DNA of 64,000 nt from Sva-07 sp963716235 (GCA_963716235.1 CAVQTE010000020.1:310001-374000); one strand, 5' to 3'; shown: positions 32,444 to 41,847, counted from the stretch's first letter. Translations and numbers: made by a program. Notes: generated by a model not told the origin, from the sequence alone.

Positions 32444-34789
32444 TCATGGGGTCAGTGCGGTGTAGGTGAAGGTGGAGGTGAAGCGGGTGCCGAGGCCGGG
32501 GCCCGTCGGGCCGAGGGCGATGCGGTGTTCGTCGGTGCGTGATGCACCCGCCGCGAGAGCCGGGCCGACCGGGGTCTGGATGGGTCCGACGGGAATCGGG
32601 GACGGACTGCCGGGCGGGGTGACGCTCCAGGTGAACTGGTTGTCGGCGGGCACCGTCGAGGTACTGGCGAGCCAGGTCTTGGCGCCGCCGACGCCAGTGG
32701 CATTGCTGATGCTCACCGCCACTCGGATCGGTGCGTCGGAACAGGACCGCACGACGACGGGCCGGGTGGAACTCGTTGAACCCACGGCGACCTCGCCGAA
32801 GTCGACCGATCGGGTGTCCACGATCACACACGGGCCGGTCGGGACGAACACCGTGTAGGTCGACGTGACCGAGCTCATGTTGCCGGACGTGTCGGTGCAC
32901 TCGAGGGACACGGTGTGGCTGCCGGGCGACGTCGCGAGTGAGGTGGTCTGGATCCCGTCGACGGTGATGAACGACGAGGTCGGTCCTTGGCTGTCGGTGC
33001 ACGACGACACCAGGCTCGACGGTACGGACCCGACCGCGAATCGAGCGCCGTCGGGCGGCGTGGTGATCGACGCTGTCGGTCGTTCGGTGTCGGTCACACT
33101 CGAGGCCCGGAATTGCACATCGGAAATGAAGAAGGTCGGGCCGTCCGCCGCCTCCTCGTAGGTCCAGTAGTAGCGACCAGGTGTCACCGCAACGGTGGCG
33201 GTCGTCTCCCACCTTGAGCCCGAGATGCGTCCGTCCAAGGCGTTGCTGATGGAACTGGTCCCCACGCCAACCTCCGTGAGAACGGTCGGGTCGTCCACCC
33301 GGGTGGCAGATGGACTGCGGTAGATCCGCAGGCCGAGCGGGCGCTCGCTCCCCTCGTCGGCCTCGAACGGACCGAGCGTCCTCGCCGTCGCCGACCGGTG
33401 CGTCACCGACAGCGTTCCGGGAACGGCGAAGCGCAGCGTCGACCAGCCGTCGGGTTCACCTCCGGGGAGGTCGGGGGTCAGGTGGTGGGTGTCGCCGCCG
33501 CTGGAGAGGTTGAAGTCCGTCGACAGCGCGAACTCGCCCACTCCGGTGCCGCCGTACGCCTCGACGATCGGATCTTGTTCGTCCGGCGCCTGGAACAACT
33601 CGAGCGTGAATCGTCCCGGGTCGATGAAGGGCGACTCGTTGAAGACCGAGAACCACACCGTGTGGCCCGGCTCCATCCTGACGAACTGGATCGACGAGGG
33701 GGACGACGTGTTGCCCTTTGCTCGCCGCGACTCCGCTGCCGACGTGTTGTCGGTCGACACGAGGACGAAGAACCCGGGCGTGGCGCGGTACCCGAGGCGT
33801 CCCGCGAACCCCCCCGGCGGCGAGGTGTACCTGTACCAGAGCGATCCTCCAGGTCGGCCCGGGTCGTACTCGCCCGGTTCGTACGTGGCGAACTCGGTGG
33901 AGCCGTCGACCTCCTCGGTGTCGCGCGGCTGCTGGGTGCCCGGGAACTGGCCCGGCACGCCGACGAATGCGGGGATGGCCAGAGCCGACAGATTCTGGGC
34001 GTTGACCCAGTTGTCGTTGGCGGGGGGCGCGGCCGGCACCACCTGGCCGGTGACGTCAGCAGACGCAATGCTCCCGGAGTCGACGTCGGTGAGGATGAGT
34101 CGACCCGCGACCGGACCGATCGCGCTGGTGTCGATCGTGACGTAGATCTCACACGTCTGGTCGACGCCGAGGTCCAGCGACGCGACGGTGTTTGCAGGCG
34201 GGACGAAGTTGCCGCACCCGGCGATTCCAACGACCGACAGGCCGTCAGCGCCTTCCGTCTCGACGTGCAACTCGCGACCGGTGTTGTTGAGGAATGTGAC
34301 CGTTTGGGTTGCCTGCGACCCCGACCCGACGGCGTAGGCCCCGAAGTCGAGCGTGGCCGGATTCACTGCGAACGGATCGGTGATCGTCAGGCTCAGACCG
34401 CCGACGGCGCTGGCGGCCGCAAACGTCGTCGACCGTGCCGTAGGTGCGGCTGGCTGTTCAGGGGTGGGCTGCTCGATGGTCGTGACGGTCGTCGTCTCGG
34501 CGACGGTCGTGGTGGTGGTGGTCTCGGCGACGGTCGTCGTCGTCGTGGTGTCTTCGGCGACAGTCGTGTCCGTGGCCGTCGGAGCAGGCAGCGTCGTCAC
34601 TGTCGTGGTCTCAGTGGGTGTCGTCTCCGTCGTTTCCTCGGGCGCCGTCGTCGGCGTTGGATCTGACGGGGCATCCTGGGCGGCAACCCGGCCGGCCACA
34701 GGCCCGATGGCCGCCGACAGCGCCAATCCGAGAGCCACGACCGCAGCAACACCGTGTCGCCATTGCGTCGATCGCCGCGCACGCCACAT
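32444..34789 (-). CDS. Large secreted stalk protein with Thr-rich region and C-terminal GPC/VDFG module
   Basis: The 781-residue protein starts at ATG 34789 behind GTGGAGGATCG; an ATG at 34837 would overlap the previous gene and has a weaker site. After a signal peptide comes a Thr/Val/Glu-rich stalk of about 55 residues. An ASH-like choice-of-anchor D domain follows (ATLDFGAYAVGSGSQATQTV), then a long region with GGSLWYRYTSPPGGFAG and a proline-bounded Ig domain (PTASITTPPDGARF). The end is the shared module (GPCVIVDTRSVDFGEVAVGS, VVVRSCSD, NQFTWSVTPPG, FTSTFTYTALTP). First gene of the seven-gene operon. Probably a long surface or matrix protein. Confidence 0.78.
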   Translation of the reverse strand: MWRARRSTQWRHGVAAVVALGLALSAAIGPVAGRVAAQDAPSDPTPTTAPEETTETTPTETTTVTTLPAPTATDTTVAEDTTTTTTVAETTTTTTVAETTTVTTIEQPTPEQPAAPTARSTTFAAASAVGGLSLTITDPFAVNPATLDFGAYAVGSGSQATQTVTFLNNTGRELHVETEGADGLSVVGIAGCGNFVPPANTVASLDLGVDQTCEIYVTIDTSAIGPVAGRLILTDVDSGSIASADVTGQVVPAAPPANDNWVNAQNLSALAIPAFVGVPGQFPGTQQPRDTEEVDGSTEFATYEPGEYDPGRPGGSLWYRYTSPPGGFAGRLGYRATPGFFVLVSTDNTSAAESRRAKGNTSSPSSIQFVRMEPGHTVWFSVFNESPFIDPGRFTLELFQAPDEQDPIVEAYGGTGVGEFALSTDFNLSSGGDTHHLTPDLPGGEPDGWSTLRFAVPGTLSVTHRSATARTLGPFEADEGSERPLGLRIYRSPSATRVDDPTVLTEVGVGTSSISNALDGRISGSRWETTATVAVTPGRYYWTYEEAADGPTFFISDVQFRASSVTDTERPTASITTPPDGARFAVGSVPSSLVSSCTDSQGPTSSFITVDGIQTTSLATSPGSHTVSLECTDTSGNMSSVTSTYTVFVPTGPCVIVDTRSVDFGEVAVGSTSSTRPVVVRSCSDAPIRVAVSISNATGVGGAKTWLASTSTVPADNQFTWSVTPPGSPSPIPVGPIQTPVGPALAAGASRTDEHRIALGPTGPGLGTRFTSTFTYTALTP

Positions 34790-34830
34790 GGAACGATCCT
34801 CCACGTCGACCCACGGCCGTGTCCTGGGCG

Positions 34831-35139
34831 TCACCACAACTTCTCCCCGCCCGCAGGCTTTTCGGGCCCGGCGTGGTCGCCAGGGTGGTGGAAGACCGCC
34901 GGAAGAACGCGTCCAGTGGGAAGCCGGCAGACCTCGTTGGCTTCACGGACCGTGTCGGCATTGGGACCCTCGAACACCGACAAGCAGGTCTCGTCGACCG
35001 AGATCACGATCGATTCGACGTACCGGACGCCGCGATCGGCGAACTCGGAACTGAACTCGTCGCAGCGTCGTTCCAGCTCGTCGATCTCCTCGCCGGTCCA
35101 ACCGACCAGGTACCGCTCGACGACGAAGATCTTCTGCAC
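34831..35139 (-). CDS. DUF4242-like small protein
   Basis: This 102-residue protein from GTG 35139 (QKIFVVERYLVG) contains CDEFSSEFADRGVRYVESIV and ETCLSVFEGPNADTVREANE. These are features of DUF4242/SCO4226-type ferredoxin-fold proteins, some of which bind nickel. It lies between the LuxR-type regulator and the surface operon on the same strand, 41 bp before the first surface-protein start. It may be part of the same transcript. Confidence 0.7.
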   Translation of the reverse strand: MQKIFVVERYLVGWTGEEIDELERRCDEFSSEFADRGVRYVESIVISVDETCLSVFEGPNADTVREANEVCRLPTGRVLPAVFHHPGDHAGPEKPAGGEKLW

Positions 35140-35230
35140 CCGACCACCATGACGTGAACGCCTGGTTGGGCGCATCGGGGGAACCCCGAGGTTTGGGCTC
35201 AGGCACCCCGATCGGAGAGCGATCCAACGC

Positions 35231-37954
35231 TCAGGGGCGGCGGCGGGCGGCCAACTCAGATCGGCTGCGCACACCCTCCTTGCGATAGATCTGGGTGAGG
35301 TGTGCCTCGACGGTGCGCGCACTCACGTAGAGCTGGGCGGCCACCTCGGCGTTGGTCATCCCCTCGGCGACGAGGTCAGCAATCTTGCGTTCGGTATTGG
35401 TCAGCGCATCAGCGTCGCCGCGATCACCCAAGCGTTCCAGCTCGGCCCGAACCCTCGGCAGGAAACCGAGCGCGCCGCACCTCACCAGCTCGCTGTGCGC
35501 TTGCTCGAGGAGCTCTCGGGCCTCGGTGCGCCGTCGGGCGCGGCGGGCGATGCTGCCGGCCACGACCAGCGTCCGTGCTCGTTCGATCGGCAACCCGATC
35601 TGTTCGAACGCGTCGACCGCTTCGCTCGCGAGCCCGGCCGCCTCCTCCAGGCGCCGCCGACCGGCAGCGACCTGGGCTCTGGCCCGGAGCGCCTCGGCGG
35701 CCCCGCGGGGACGACCGGCCCGCTCGGCGAGTTGGACGATCTCTGCCGCAACCCGCTCTGCCTCGTCGAGGTCACCTGCCTGGATCAGGGCATCCATCAG
35801 CTCAGGTCGCACGGGCAGCACTCCGAGGTCACGTACACCGCAACCATCGAAGTGCGTCACCGTGGCGCGGAGCCGCTGGACTGCGTGCCGGTGGTCACCG
35901 TCCATCGTCGCCACCGCCCCGATTGCGAACTCCACCTGCCCGGCGGTGATGGCGGAAGGATCTGGGGGCGTCGACGTCAACATGACGACATGACGATGCG
36001 CAGTGTCGACGTCGCCGCGTGCCGCAGCGATCACTGCGAGTTCACTCGATCGCCCGGACCCGCCATCGACAGCGTCGGCCAATGCCCAGGCACGTTCTGC
36101 GTGCACCGCTGCTTCGTCGAGGCGGCCCTGCCGGCTTCGCAGGTCGGACGCCTGCATCAAGAGATTGTGTTCGTTGGTGACCGACGGTCGCTCGGTGATC
36201 CGACGCGACGCTTCGACCAACAGTTCGTCGGCGCGAGCGTGGTCGTCGGTCCACACGGCCACCTCCAGCCAGTCGTTGATCACATCGATGTCGAGCGCAG
36301 CATCCGGGGGCTCCGACGACGGGAGGAGCGGCAACCCCCCGAGCGCCTGGGTGACGCAGTACGTTGCGTGGGCGATCTGCTCCAACATCCGGTCTCCGCC
36401 GGTCGCTGCAGCGGTGACGAACTCGAGACAGCGTTCCCTCGCTTGATCGACATCGACGAAGAGCATCGACGACACGATGCGACCGAGTTGCCGGGCCCGC
36501 TCGGGCGAACCCTCGGGCAGCAACGCAGCGGCGCGCTCGAGCCAGGGCAACGCAGTCGAGGCGCCGTACACGGCGCTGTGGGCCCGACCCGCCACGATCA
36601 GCAGGTCGGGCGCGTCCGCCGCCGGCTCGCTTCCGTGGTTGTCGAAGGCCGCAATCAGCGGTTCGACGAGATCGAGGCCACGTAACGGCTCGCCGGCGGA
36701 GACGGCGAGCTCGGCCGCTTGCAGCGTTCGTCGACGAGTTGCGACCTGATCCGTCGGATCCGTCAGCGCCAGCGCACGCTCGGCGTGCGTCAAAGCTTCC
36801 TCCAGGAGTCCGCTGCGGCGAGTGGATACGGCGGCGGCATCGAGCACGTCCGCCGCGTCCGCATCGGTTCCCACGATCGATGCTCCGAGGTGGAACGCTC
36901 GCACCTCGATCGGCACTTCGAGGTCGGCGCAACGTCGATGGAGCTGCCGTCGGGCCAGGAGCGGCAGGCGCTCGGCAAGACCGGACCGCAGGAGCGGATG
37001 TCGAAAGACGATGGCGTCGCCGTCACGACCATCGACGCGGACGAGATCGAGTCGCTCCCCGGTGATCAATGCGCCATCGACGACATCGGCGGCGAACAGC
37101 CCGTACAACAGATCCGGCCGGGCCTTGGGCATGAGCGCGCATGCGGCGAGCACCTCGAGCTCGGTTGCGTCGAGGCGGTCGAGGTTGGCATCGATGAGCG
37201 CGCGGAGCGATTCGGGCAGCATGGCATCGGTGATGGGGACCCCCGCCTGGACCAGTCGGCCCGTTTCCGTCACATGAAGCGGGTTTCCACCCGACAACTC
37301 GTGCAGGCGCACGAGATCGATGTGACCGACCTGCACGGAGAACCGGCTGGCGAGGAGTTCACGGGTCGCCCCGAGCGACAGCGCTGTGGGCTCGATCACG
37401 ACCAGATCGTCGGCATCGACGATCCGAGCGACGTCGATCGGCAGTGCGACAGGTCGCGCGGTGGCGACGATCAGGATCGGCAGGTCGGCCAGCAGCCGCA
37501 TGGAGAAGCTCAGCGCGCCAGCCGTGGCGTGGTCGAACCAGTGGAGATCGTCGAGGACGACGACGAGCGGGCGGGACTCGGCAAGTGCGCGCAGCACGTC
37601 ACTCAACGCCGACGCGACGGAGAGTGGGTCGACGACGGTGCCGATCCCTGGACCAGCGATTGCGCCGAGGATGTCGAGGTGCGGGCCGGCTGCACTCTCG
37701 ATGCGTTCAGGATCGAGACCGCGCAACAGCGTGGCAAGCCCTGACCAGCCGATGCCCGACTCGACCTCCGTCACCGACGATCCGATCACCATGGCACCGC
37801 GGAGGCTCGCAAGGTCGCGAAAGTCCGAGACGAGGGCGGTCTTGCCGATCCCGGGGTGGCCGCGAACGAGCACCACGGTTCGGCGTCCACCGATAGCGCG
37901 ATCGAGCGCACGCTCGAGAATGTCCCGCTCCGACCTTCGCCCGACAAGTTCCAC
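35231..37954 (-). CDS. Large AAA-LuxR (LAL/MalT-like) transcription regulator
   Basis: The 907-residue protein starts at GTG 37954 (ELVGRRSERDILERAL); the frame is open to 38341 but that part is Arg-rich antisense. An AAA ATPase domain has Walker A GHPGIGKT (32-39) and Walker B LVVVLDDLHWF (130-140). A long TPR-like helical region (about 400-840) follows. The C-terminal LuxR helix-turn-helix is LTNTERKIADLVAEGMTNAE with VSARTVEAHLTQIY. Such LAL regulators are ATP- and ligand-controlled activators. It is 91 bp upstream of the DUF4242 gene and the surface operon and is the obvious candidate for their control (inference). Confidence 0.9.
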   Translation of the reverse strand: MELVGRRSERDILERALDRAIGGRRTVVLVRGHPGIGKTALVSDFRDLASLRGAMVIGSSVTEVESGIGWSGLATLLRGLDPERIESAAGPHLDILGAIAGPGIGTVVDPLSVASALSDVLRALAESRPLVVVLDDLHWFDHATAGALSFSMRLLADLPILIVATARPVALPIDVARIVDADDLVVIEPTALSLGATRELLASRFSVQVGHIDLVRLHELSGGNPLHVTETGRLVQAGVPITDAMLPESLRALIDANLDRLDATELEVLAACALMPKARPDLLYGLFAADVVDGALITGERLDLVRVDGRDGDAIVFRHPLLRSGLAERLPLLARRQLHRRCADLEVPIEVRAFHLGASIVGTDADAADVLDAAAVSTRRSGLLEEALTHAERALALTDPTDQVATRRRTLQAAELAVSAGEPLRGLDLVEPLIAAFDNHGSEPAADAPDLLIVAGRAHSAVYGASTALPWLERAAALLPEGSPERARQLGRIVSSMLFVDVDQARERCLEFVTAAATGGDRMLEQIAHATYCVTQALGGLPLLPSSEPPDAALDIDVINDWLEVAVWTDDHARADELLVEASRRITERPSVTNEHNLLMQASDLRSRQGRLDEAAVHAERAWALADAVDGGSGRSSELAVIAAARGDVDTAHRHVVMLTSTPPDPSAITAGQVEFAIGAVATMDGDHRHAVQRLRATVTHFDGCGVRDLGVLPVRPELMDALIQAGDLDEAERVAAEIVQLAERAGRPRGAAEALRARAQVAAGRRRLEEAAGLASEAVDAFEQIGLPIERARTLVVAGSIARRARRRTEARELLEQAHSELVRCGALGFLPRVRAELERLGDRGDADALTNTERKIADLVAEGMTNAEVAAQLYVSARTVEAHLTQIYRKEGVRSRSELAARRRP

Positions 37955-38052
37955 TCCACTTCGATGGTAGGCGCGGCGCAGCTTGCAGTCATCGGTGAGC
38001 TCAGAGTTGCGAATCGGGGCCGGTGCGCCGCAACCTGTCAGAATCCAGAGCG

Positions 38053-38946
38053 ATGAACACGGGGGAAACCAGCGAACGTCCGAGCATTCGCAGCCGGTGG
38101 CGTTCACCGACGGCGACGCGGCGGGCCGGTCGACTGATGATCGGGCTCGGAGTGGTGGGCGCGCTCGTCGCCATGTTCGGCATGGTCGTCGGGTGGATCT
38201 TCGTCGGGCAGCTGGCGAGCGCTTCTGACGACAGCCTCGAGGTGACGCTGCAATCGCTCGACGCGATCGACGACACGATCGACCTCGCCGACGAGGTCCT
38301 CGTGTCGACCGCCGAAGGCATCGGCGCCCTTGCCGGCACACTGTCGGCGGTGTCCACGTCGTTCGACGCCGGCACCCAGGCCATCGACGACATCGCCGGG
38401 CTCGCCGAAACCATCGGGCCGTCCCTCGAGGACGCCGGAACCACCGTGCGCACGCTGGAGCGCATCGGCAACGACATCGACGCGCTGCTCGTGGCGCTGT
38501 CGAGCCTGCCGGTCGGCCCCGACTACAACCCGCAAGCGGGACTCGGTGAGACGTTGGGGCAGCTCGCCGACACCCTGGAAGAACTCCCGGGCCAGCTCGA
38601 CACGACCGCCGCCAGCCTCACCGAATTCACCGGATCGGCCGATGGCCTCCAACAGCAACTCGACGATCTGGCTGCGTCGGTCCAGACGATCAGCGACGAC
38701 CTGGGCGACACGAGCTCCCTCGTCGACCAGTACCGATCCAGTGTCGCCGACGCACGGGCATTGGCCACGGAGACGAACAGCGACCTCAGTACCGGCGTGG
38801 TCCTCATGCGCATCCTGCTCATCGTCGGCGGCATCACCCTGCTGCTCGGCCAGGTCGTCCCGCTCTGGCTCGGACGCTCTCTCCTCGACGACGCCGACCG
38901 CGCCGACGCTGCCCAGGACGATATGAAGGGGACGTCATCCCCTTGA
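38053..38946 (+). CDS. Membrane protein with long periplasmic-type coiled-coil
   Basis: The 297-residue protein from ATG 38053 has membrane helices at about residues 28-50 and 250-272. Between them lies a helical heptad-rich domain (TVRTLERIGNDIDALLVALS, LGETLGQLADTLEELPGQLD, LQQQLDDLAASVQTISDDLG). The C-terminus is short and charged. This layout recalls extracellular sensor stalks or polar-growth and septal coiled-coils, but no signalling domain is present. It is divergent from the LuxR regulator gene, 98 bp apart. Unknown family. Confidence 0.7.
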   Translation: MNTGETSERPSIRSRWRSPTATRRAGRLMIGLGVVGALVAMFGMVVGWIFVGQLASASDDSLEVTLQSLDAIDDTIDLADEVLVSTAEGIGALAGTLSAVSTSFDAGTQAIDDIAGLAETIGPSLEDAGTTVRTLERIGNDIDALLVALSSLPVGPDYNPQAGLGETLGQLADTLEELPGQLDTTAASLTEFTGSADGLQQQLDDLAASVQTISDDLGDTSSLVDQYRSSVADARALATETNSDLSTGVVLMRILLIVGGITLLLGQVVPLWLGRSLLDDADRADAAQDDMKGTSSP

Positions 38947-38988
38947 CCGACCACCACTCACCCCACAACACCGACGGAGACAGACGAC

Positions 38989-39177
38989 ATGCACATCGAA
39001 CTGGACGATGATCAGGCAGAACTCCTGCGAGACGTCCTCGACTCGGCCTTCCGTGACCTTCGCTACGAGGTCGCCGATACCGACAACACGACCTACAAGG
39101 CGAAGCTGCGAGCCCGCGAGGCCATGCTCGGATCGATCCTGTCGAAGGTCGGCGGTCCGCTGCCCGACCGACCCTGA
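38989..39177 (+). CDS. Small acidic helical protein
   Basis: This 62-residue protein (HIELDDDQAELLRDVLDSAF, YKAKLRAREAMLGSILSKVG) is preceded by GGAGACAG and lies 42 bp after the coiled-coil membrane protein. Short proteins with this LDDDQA-LLR-L pattern are common in actinobacteria and uncharacterised. The composition and codon pattern support a real gene. Confidence 0.7.
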   Translation: MHIELDDDQAELLRDVLDSAFRDLRYEVADTDNTTYKAKLRAREAMLGSILSKVGGPLPDRP

Positions 39178-39227
39178 GGCGCTCAGGGCACCGCCTCGCC
39201 GCCGACGCTGTGCTACGACAGGCCCCC

Positions 39228-40922
39228 ATGACGATCACCTTCCAGGAGGCCTGCGCCGCAGTGTGCGCCCCCGGCACACGTTTCGAGATCGAGGAGATCG
39301 ACGTCGCCGGCGTGCCGACCAAGGTCTTCACCGGCACCCCGCCGAACCTGCGCCACCTGTTTGCTGCGGCCGCAGCCCGCACCGATGACTTCATCGTCTT
39401 CGAGGACGAGCGCTGGCCGATGCCGAGGGTGATGGAGCTGATCGGCCAGATCGGCCACTCGCTGGTGCACGACCTCGGCGTCGCACAGGGCGACCGGGTG
39501 GCGATCGCAATGCGGAACTCCCCCGAATGGATTGCTGCATTCGCCGCAATCACATCGGTGGGAGCGATCGCCGTGCCGATGAACGCCTGGTGGCAGACCG
39601 ACGAGATGGTGTTCGCCCTCGCCGACTCCGGCGCTCGCATCGTGTTCGCCGACGCCGACCGGCTCGCACGTCTACGTGCCGCCGAGCCGGGATCGGTCTC
39701 GGCGCAGGTCCTCACCGTTCGAGACACTCCGGCTCCGACGGCAGCCGTTCCGGGGGTCGACGGTCTCGAAGTGATCGCGCTGGACGACCTCCTCGTGCCT
39801 GGCACCACGCTGCCCGACATCGACATCGACCCCGACGCCGACGCCAGCATCCTCTACACGTCCGGTACGACCGGACACCCGAAGGGTGCCGTGTCGACGC
39901 ATCGAGCCGTACTCAGTGCCTTGATGGCGTTCGCAGCACGAGGTGCGGTCAACGCGCTGCGCGACGCTGAGGAACCCGACCCGGACCGACCACAGGCCGC
40001 CATCATGCTCTGTGTGCCGCTGTTCCACGTGACGGGGCTCGTGCCGGTGATGCTCGGGGCGTTCGTCGGCGGCTCGAAGCTCGTGATGACCTACAAGTGG
40101 GATCCCGATCGGGCACTGGAGCTCATCGAACAGGAGCAGGTGACGAGTTTCGTCGGTGTACCCACCATGAGCTGGGACATGCTCGAAGCGCCGACGTTCG
40201 CAGACCGGGACACCTCCAGCCTCAGGTCGGTCGGCGGTGGCGGCGCGCCGATGCCACCAGAGTTGGTCAAGCGCATCGACGACAACTTCAGACGCGGACG
40301 ACCGAGCCTCGGCTACGGCATGACCGAGACCAACGCATACGGCCCCGGCAACAGTGGCGACGACTTCATCACGAACCCGACGTCCACCGGCCGACAGGTG
40401 CCGGTGATGGACCTCAAGGTGACCGACCCGCTCGGCGACGACCTCCCGCAGGGTGAGACCGGCGAGATCTGGTTTCGCGGTCCGATGCTCATCCGGGGGT
40501 ATTGGAACCGGCCCGACGCGACGGCCGACACGATCGTCGACGGGTGGCTGCGTTCGGGCGACATCGGCCGGGTCGACGACGAAGGGTTCGTGTACGTCAG
40601 CGATCGCGTGAAGGACATGATCCTCCGCGGCGGCGAGAACATCTACTGCGCCGAGGTCGAAGCGGCGATCTACGAGCATCCATCGGTGTACGAAGCAGCC
40701 GTGTACGGCATCCCGCACGAGCGGCTGGGCGAGGAACTCGCCTGCCATGTGATGGTCAAGCCCGGCGCCACTCTCGATGCCGGCGAGCTGCAACGGTTCG
40801 TCGGGGAACGCCTCGCCAACTTCAAGGTGCCGACCGCGGTGACGATCGTGCACGAGCAACTCCCCCGCAACGCCTCCGGCAAGATCCTCAAACGCGAACT
40901 CCGCGACTCCGTCACCACGTGA
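39228..40922 (+). CDS. AMP-dependent acyl-CoA synthetase
   Basis: The 564-residue ANL-superfamily enzyme starts at ATG 39228. Landmarks are the P-loop ILYTSGTTGHPKGAV, LGYGMTETNAYGPG, GYWNRPDATADTIVDGWLRS, GDIGRVDDEGFVYVSDRVKD (hinge) and the C-terminal catalytic Lys in RNASGKILKRELRD. It activates a carboxylic acid, probably a medium or long fatty acid, to the acyl-CoA. The stop codon is inside a perfect 29-bp palindrome, and an SDR gene follows 58 bp later. Fits the beta-oxidation theme of the 24-27 kb region. Confidence 0.9.
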   Translation: MTITFQEACAAVCAPGTRFEIEEIDVAGVPTKVFTGTPPNLRHLFAAAAARTDDFIVFEDERWPMPRVMELIGQIGHSLVHDLGVAQGDRVAIAMRNSPEWIAAFAAITSVGAIAVPMNAWWQTDEMVFALADSGARIVFADADRLARLRAAEPGSVSAQVLTVRDTPAPTAAVPGVDGLEVIALDDLLVPGTTLPDIDIDPDADASILYTSGTTGHPKGAVSTHRAVLSALMAFAARGAVNALRDAEEPDPDRPQAAIMLCVPLFHVTGLVPVMLGAFVGGSKLVMTYKWDPDRALELIEQEQVTSFVGVPTMSWDMLEAPTFADRDTSSLRSVGGGGAPMPPELVKRIDDNFRRGRPSLGYGMTETNAYGPGNSGDDFITNPTSTGRQVPVMDLKVTDPLGDDLPQGETGEIWFRGPMLIRGYWNRPDATADTIVDGWLRSGDIGRVDDEGFVYVSDRVKDMILRGGENIYCAEVEAAIYEHPSVYEAAVYGIPHERLGEELACHVMVKPGATLDAGELQRFVGERLANFKVPTAVTIVHEQLPRNASGKILKRELRDSVTT

Positions 40923-40948
40923 GACGCGGGGTCTGACCCCGCGTCTCA
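40920..40948. repeat. GGGGTCTGACCCC palindrome overlapping the acyl-CoA synthetase stop
   Basis: This perfect 29-bp palindrome is centred on T40934, arms TGAGACGC/GCGTCTCA. It contains the TGA stop codon (40920-40922) as its first three bases. The arms equal those of the copy at 15320, but the core centre is T instead of A. Confidence 0.9.
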
Positions 40949-40980
40949 ACCCGCATCTCATTCGATCGAAGGGACGCCAC

Positions 40981-41805
40981 ATGGCACGTATTCTCATCAC
41001 CGGGAGCAACAGCGGATTCGGCAAACTCGCTGCGCTCAGCCTCGCCCGCCAGGGCCACCAGGTCGTCGCCACGATGCGCAACCTCGCGAAGGGTGACGCG
41101 CTCCGCGAGGTTGTCGCAGCCGAGAACTTGGCGATCGAGGTCCGCCCGCTCGATGTGTGCGATCCGGCATCGATCGCCGCTGCGATCGCCGATCCGAACA
41201 CACTCGACATCGTGGTCAACAACGCAGGTTTCGAGGTGGCCGGCGCCGTCGAGATGGTCGACGACCAGCTCCTCGCCCGCCAGTTCGACACCAACGTGGC
41301 CGGTCCCCTGCGTGTCATCCGCTCCGTACTGCCCGCATGGCGGGAGCGAGGCCACGGCACGATCGTCAACGTGTCGAGCATCGCCGGGGTCGTGGGCACA
41401 CCGTTCGGCGGCGTCTATGCGGCGTCGAAGCATGCCCTCGAGGCGCTGAGCGAGGCGCTGCACTTCGAGACCAGCGTGTACGGAATCCGTGTGCGGCTCG
41501 TGGAGCCCGGGCGCTTCAACACAGGATTCCACGACAACATCGTCACGGTCGACGGCTGGGAGGGTTCGGAGTACGCCGAGCGCGCCGAACGCTTCCGTGA
41601 GTCACAGGGTGTGCTGTCGGGCGACGGCCCCGCGCCCGACCCGCAGGACGTGGCCGACGCGATCGTCACGGCGGCGACCGACCCGGATGCGCCGTTCCGC
41701 AACTTCGTCGGCACGGACGCCCAGCTCATCTCGTCGGTGAAGGCGTCGATGTCGTTCGAGGCGTTCGAAGCCACGATGCGCTCCACGCTCGACTGGTACG
41801 ACTGA
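40981..41805 (+). CDS. Short-chain dehydrogenase/reductase
   Basis: The 274-residue SDR has RILITGSNSGFGKLAALSLA for cofactor binding, IVVNNAGFEVAG, IVNVSSIAGVVG (Ser) and the Tyr-x-x-x-Lys pair in YAASKHALEALSEA. The segment LVEPGRFNTGFHDN is typical of SDRs that resemble retinol or ketone reductases. The substrate is unknown. Ribosome site GAAGGGACGCC. Downstream of the acyl-CoA synthetase on the same strand. Confidence 0.88.
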   Translation: MARILITGSNSGFGKLAALSLARQGHQVVATMRNLAKGDALREVVAAENLAIEVRPLDVCDPASIAAAIADPNTLDIVVNNAGFEVAGAVEMVDDQLLARQFDTNVAGPLRVIRSVLPAWRERGHGTIVNVSSIAGVVGTPFGGVYAASKHALEALSEALHFETSVYGIRVRLVEPGRFNTGFHDNIVTVDGWEGSEYAERAERFRESQGVLSGDGPAPDPQDVADAIVTAATDPDAPFRNFVGTDAQLISSVKASMSFEAFEATMRSTLDWYD

Positions 41806-41847
41806 CCTGATCTGCGGCGGGAGTCACCCGGCGCGTATCGTCACACG

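Noticed and set aside
32418..33212. Long upstream extension of the surface-protein frame ending at 31590
   Set aside because: Antisense-like composition inside another gene; the signal peptide and ribosome site place the start at 32417.
37955..38341. N-terminal extension of the LuxR-type regulator frame
   Set aside because: Arg/Ser-rich and overlapping the divergent membrane-protein gene; the family sequence begins at GTG 37954.
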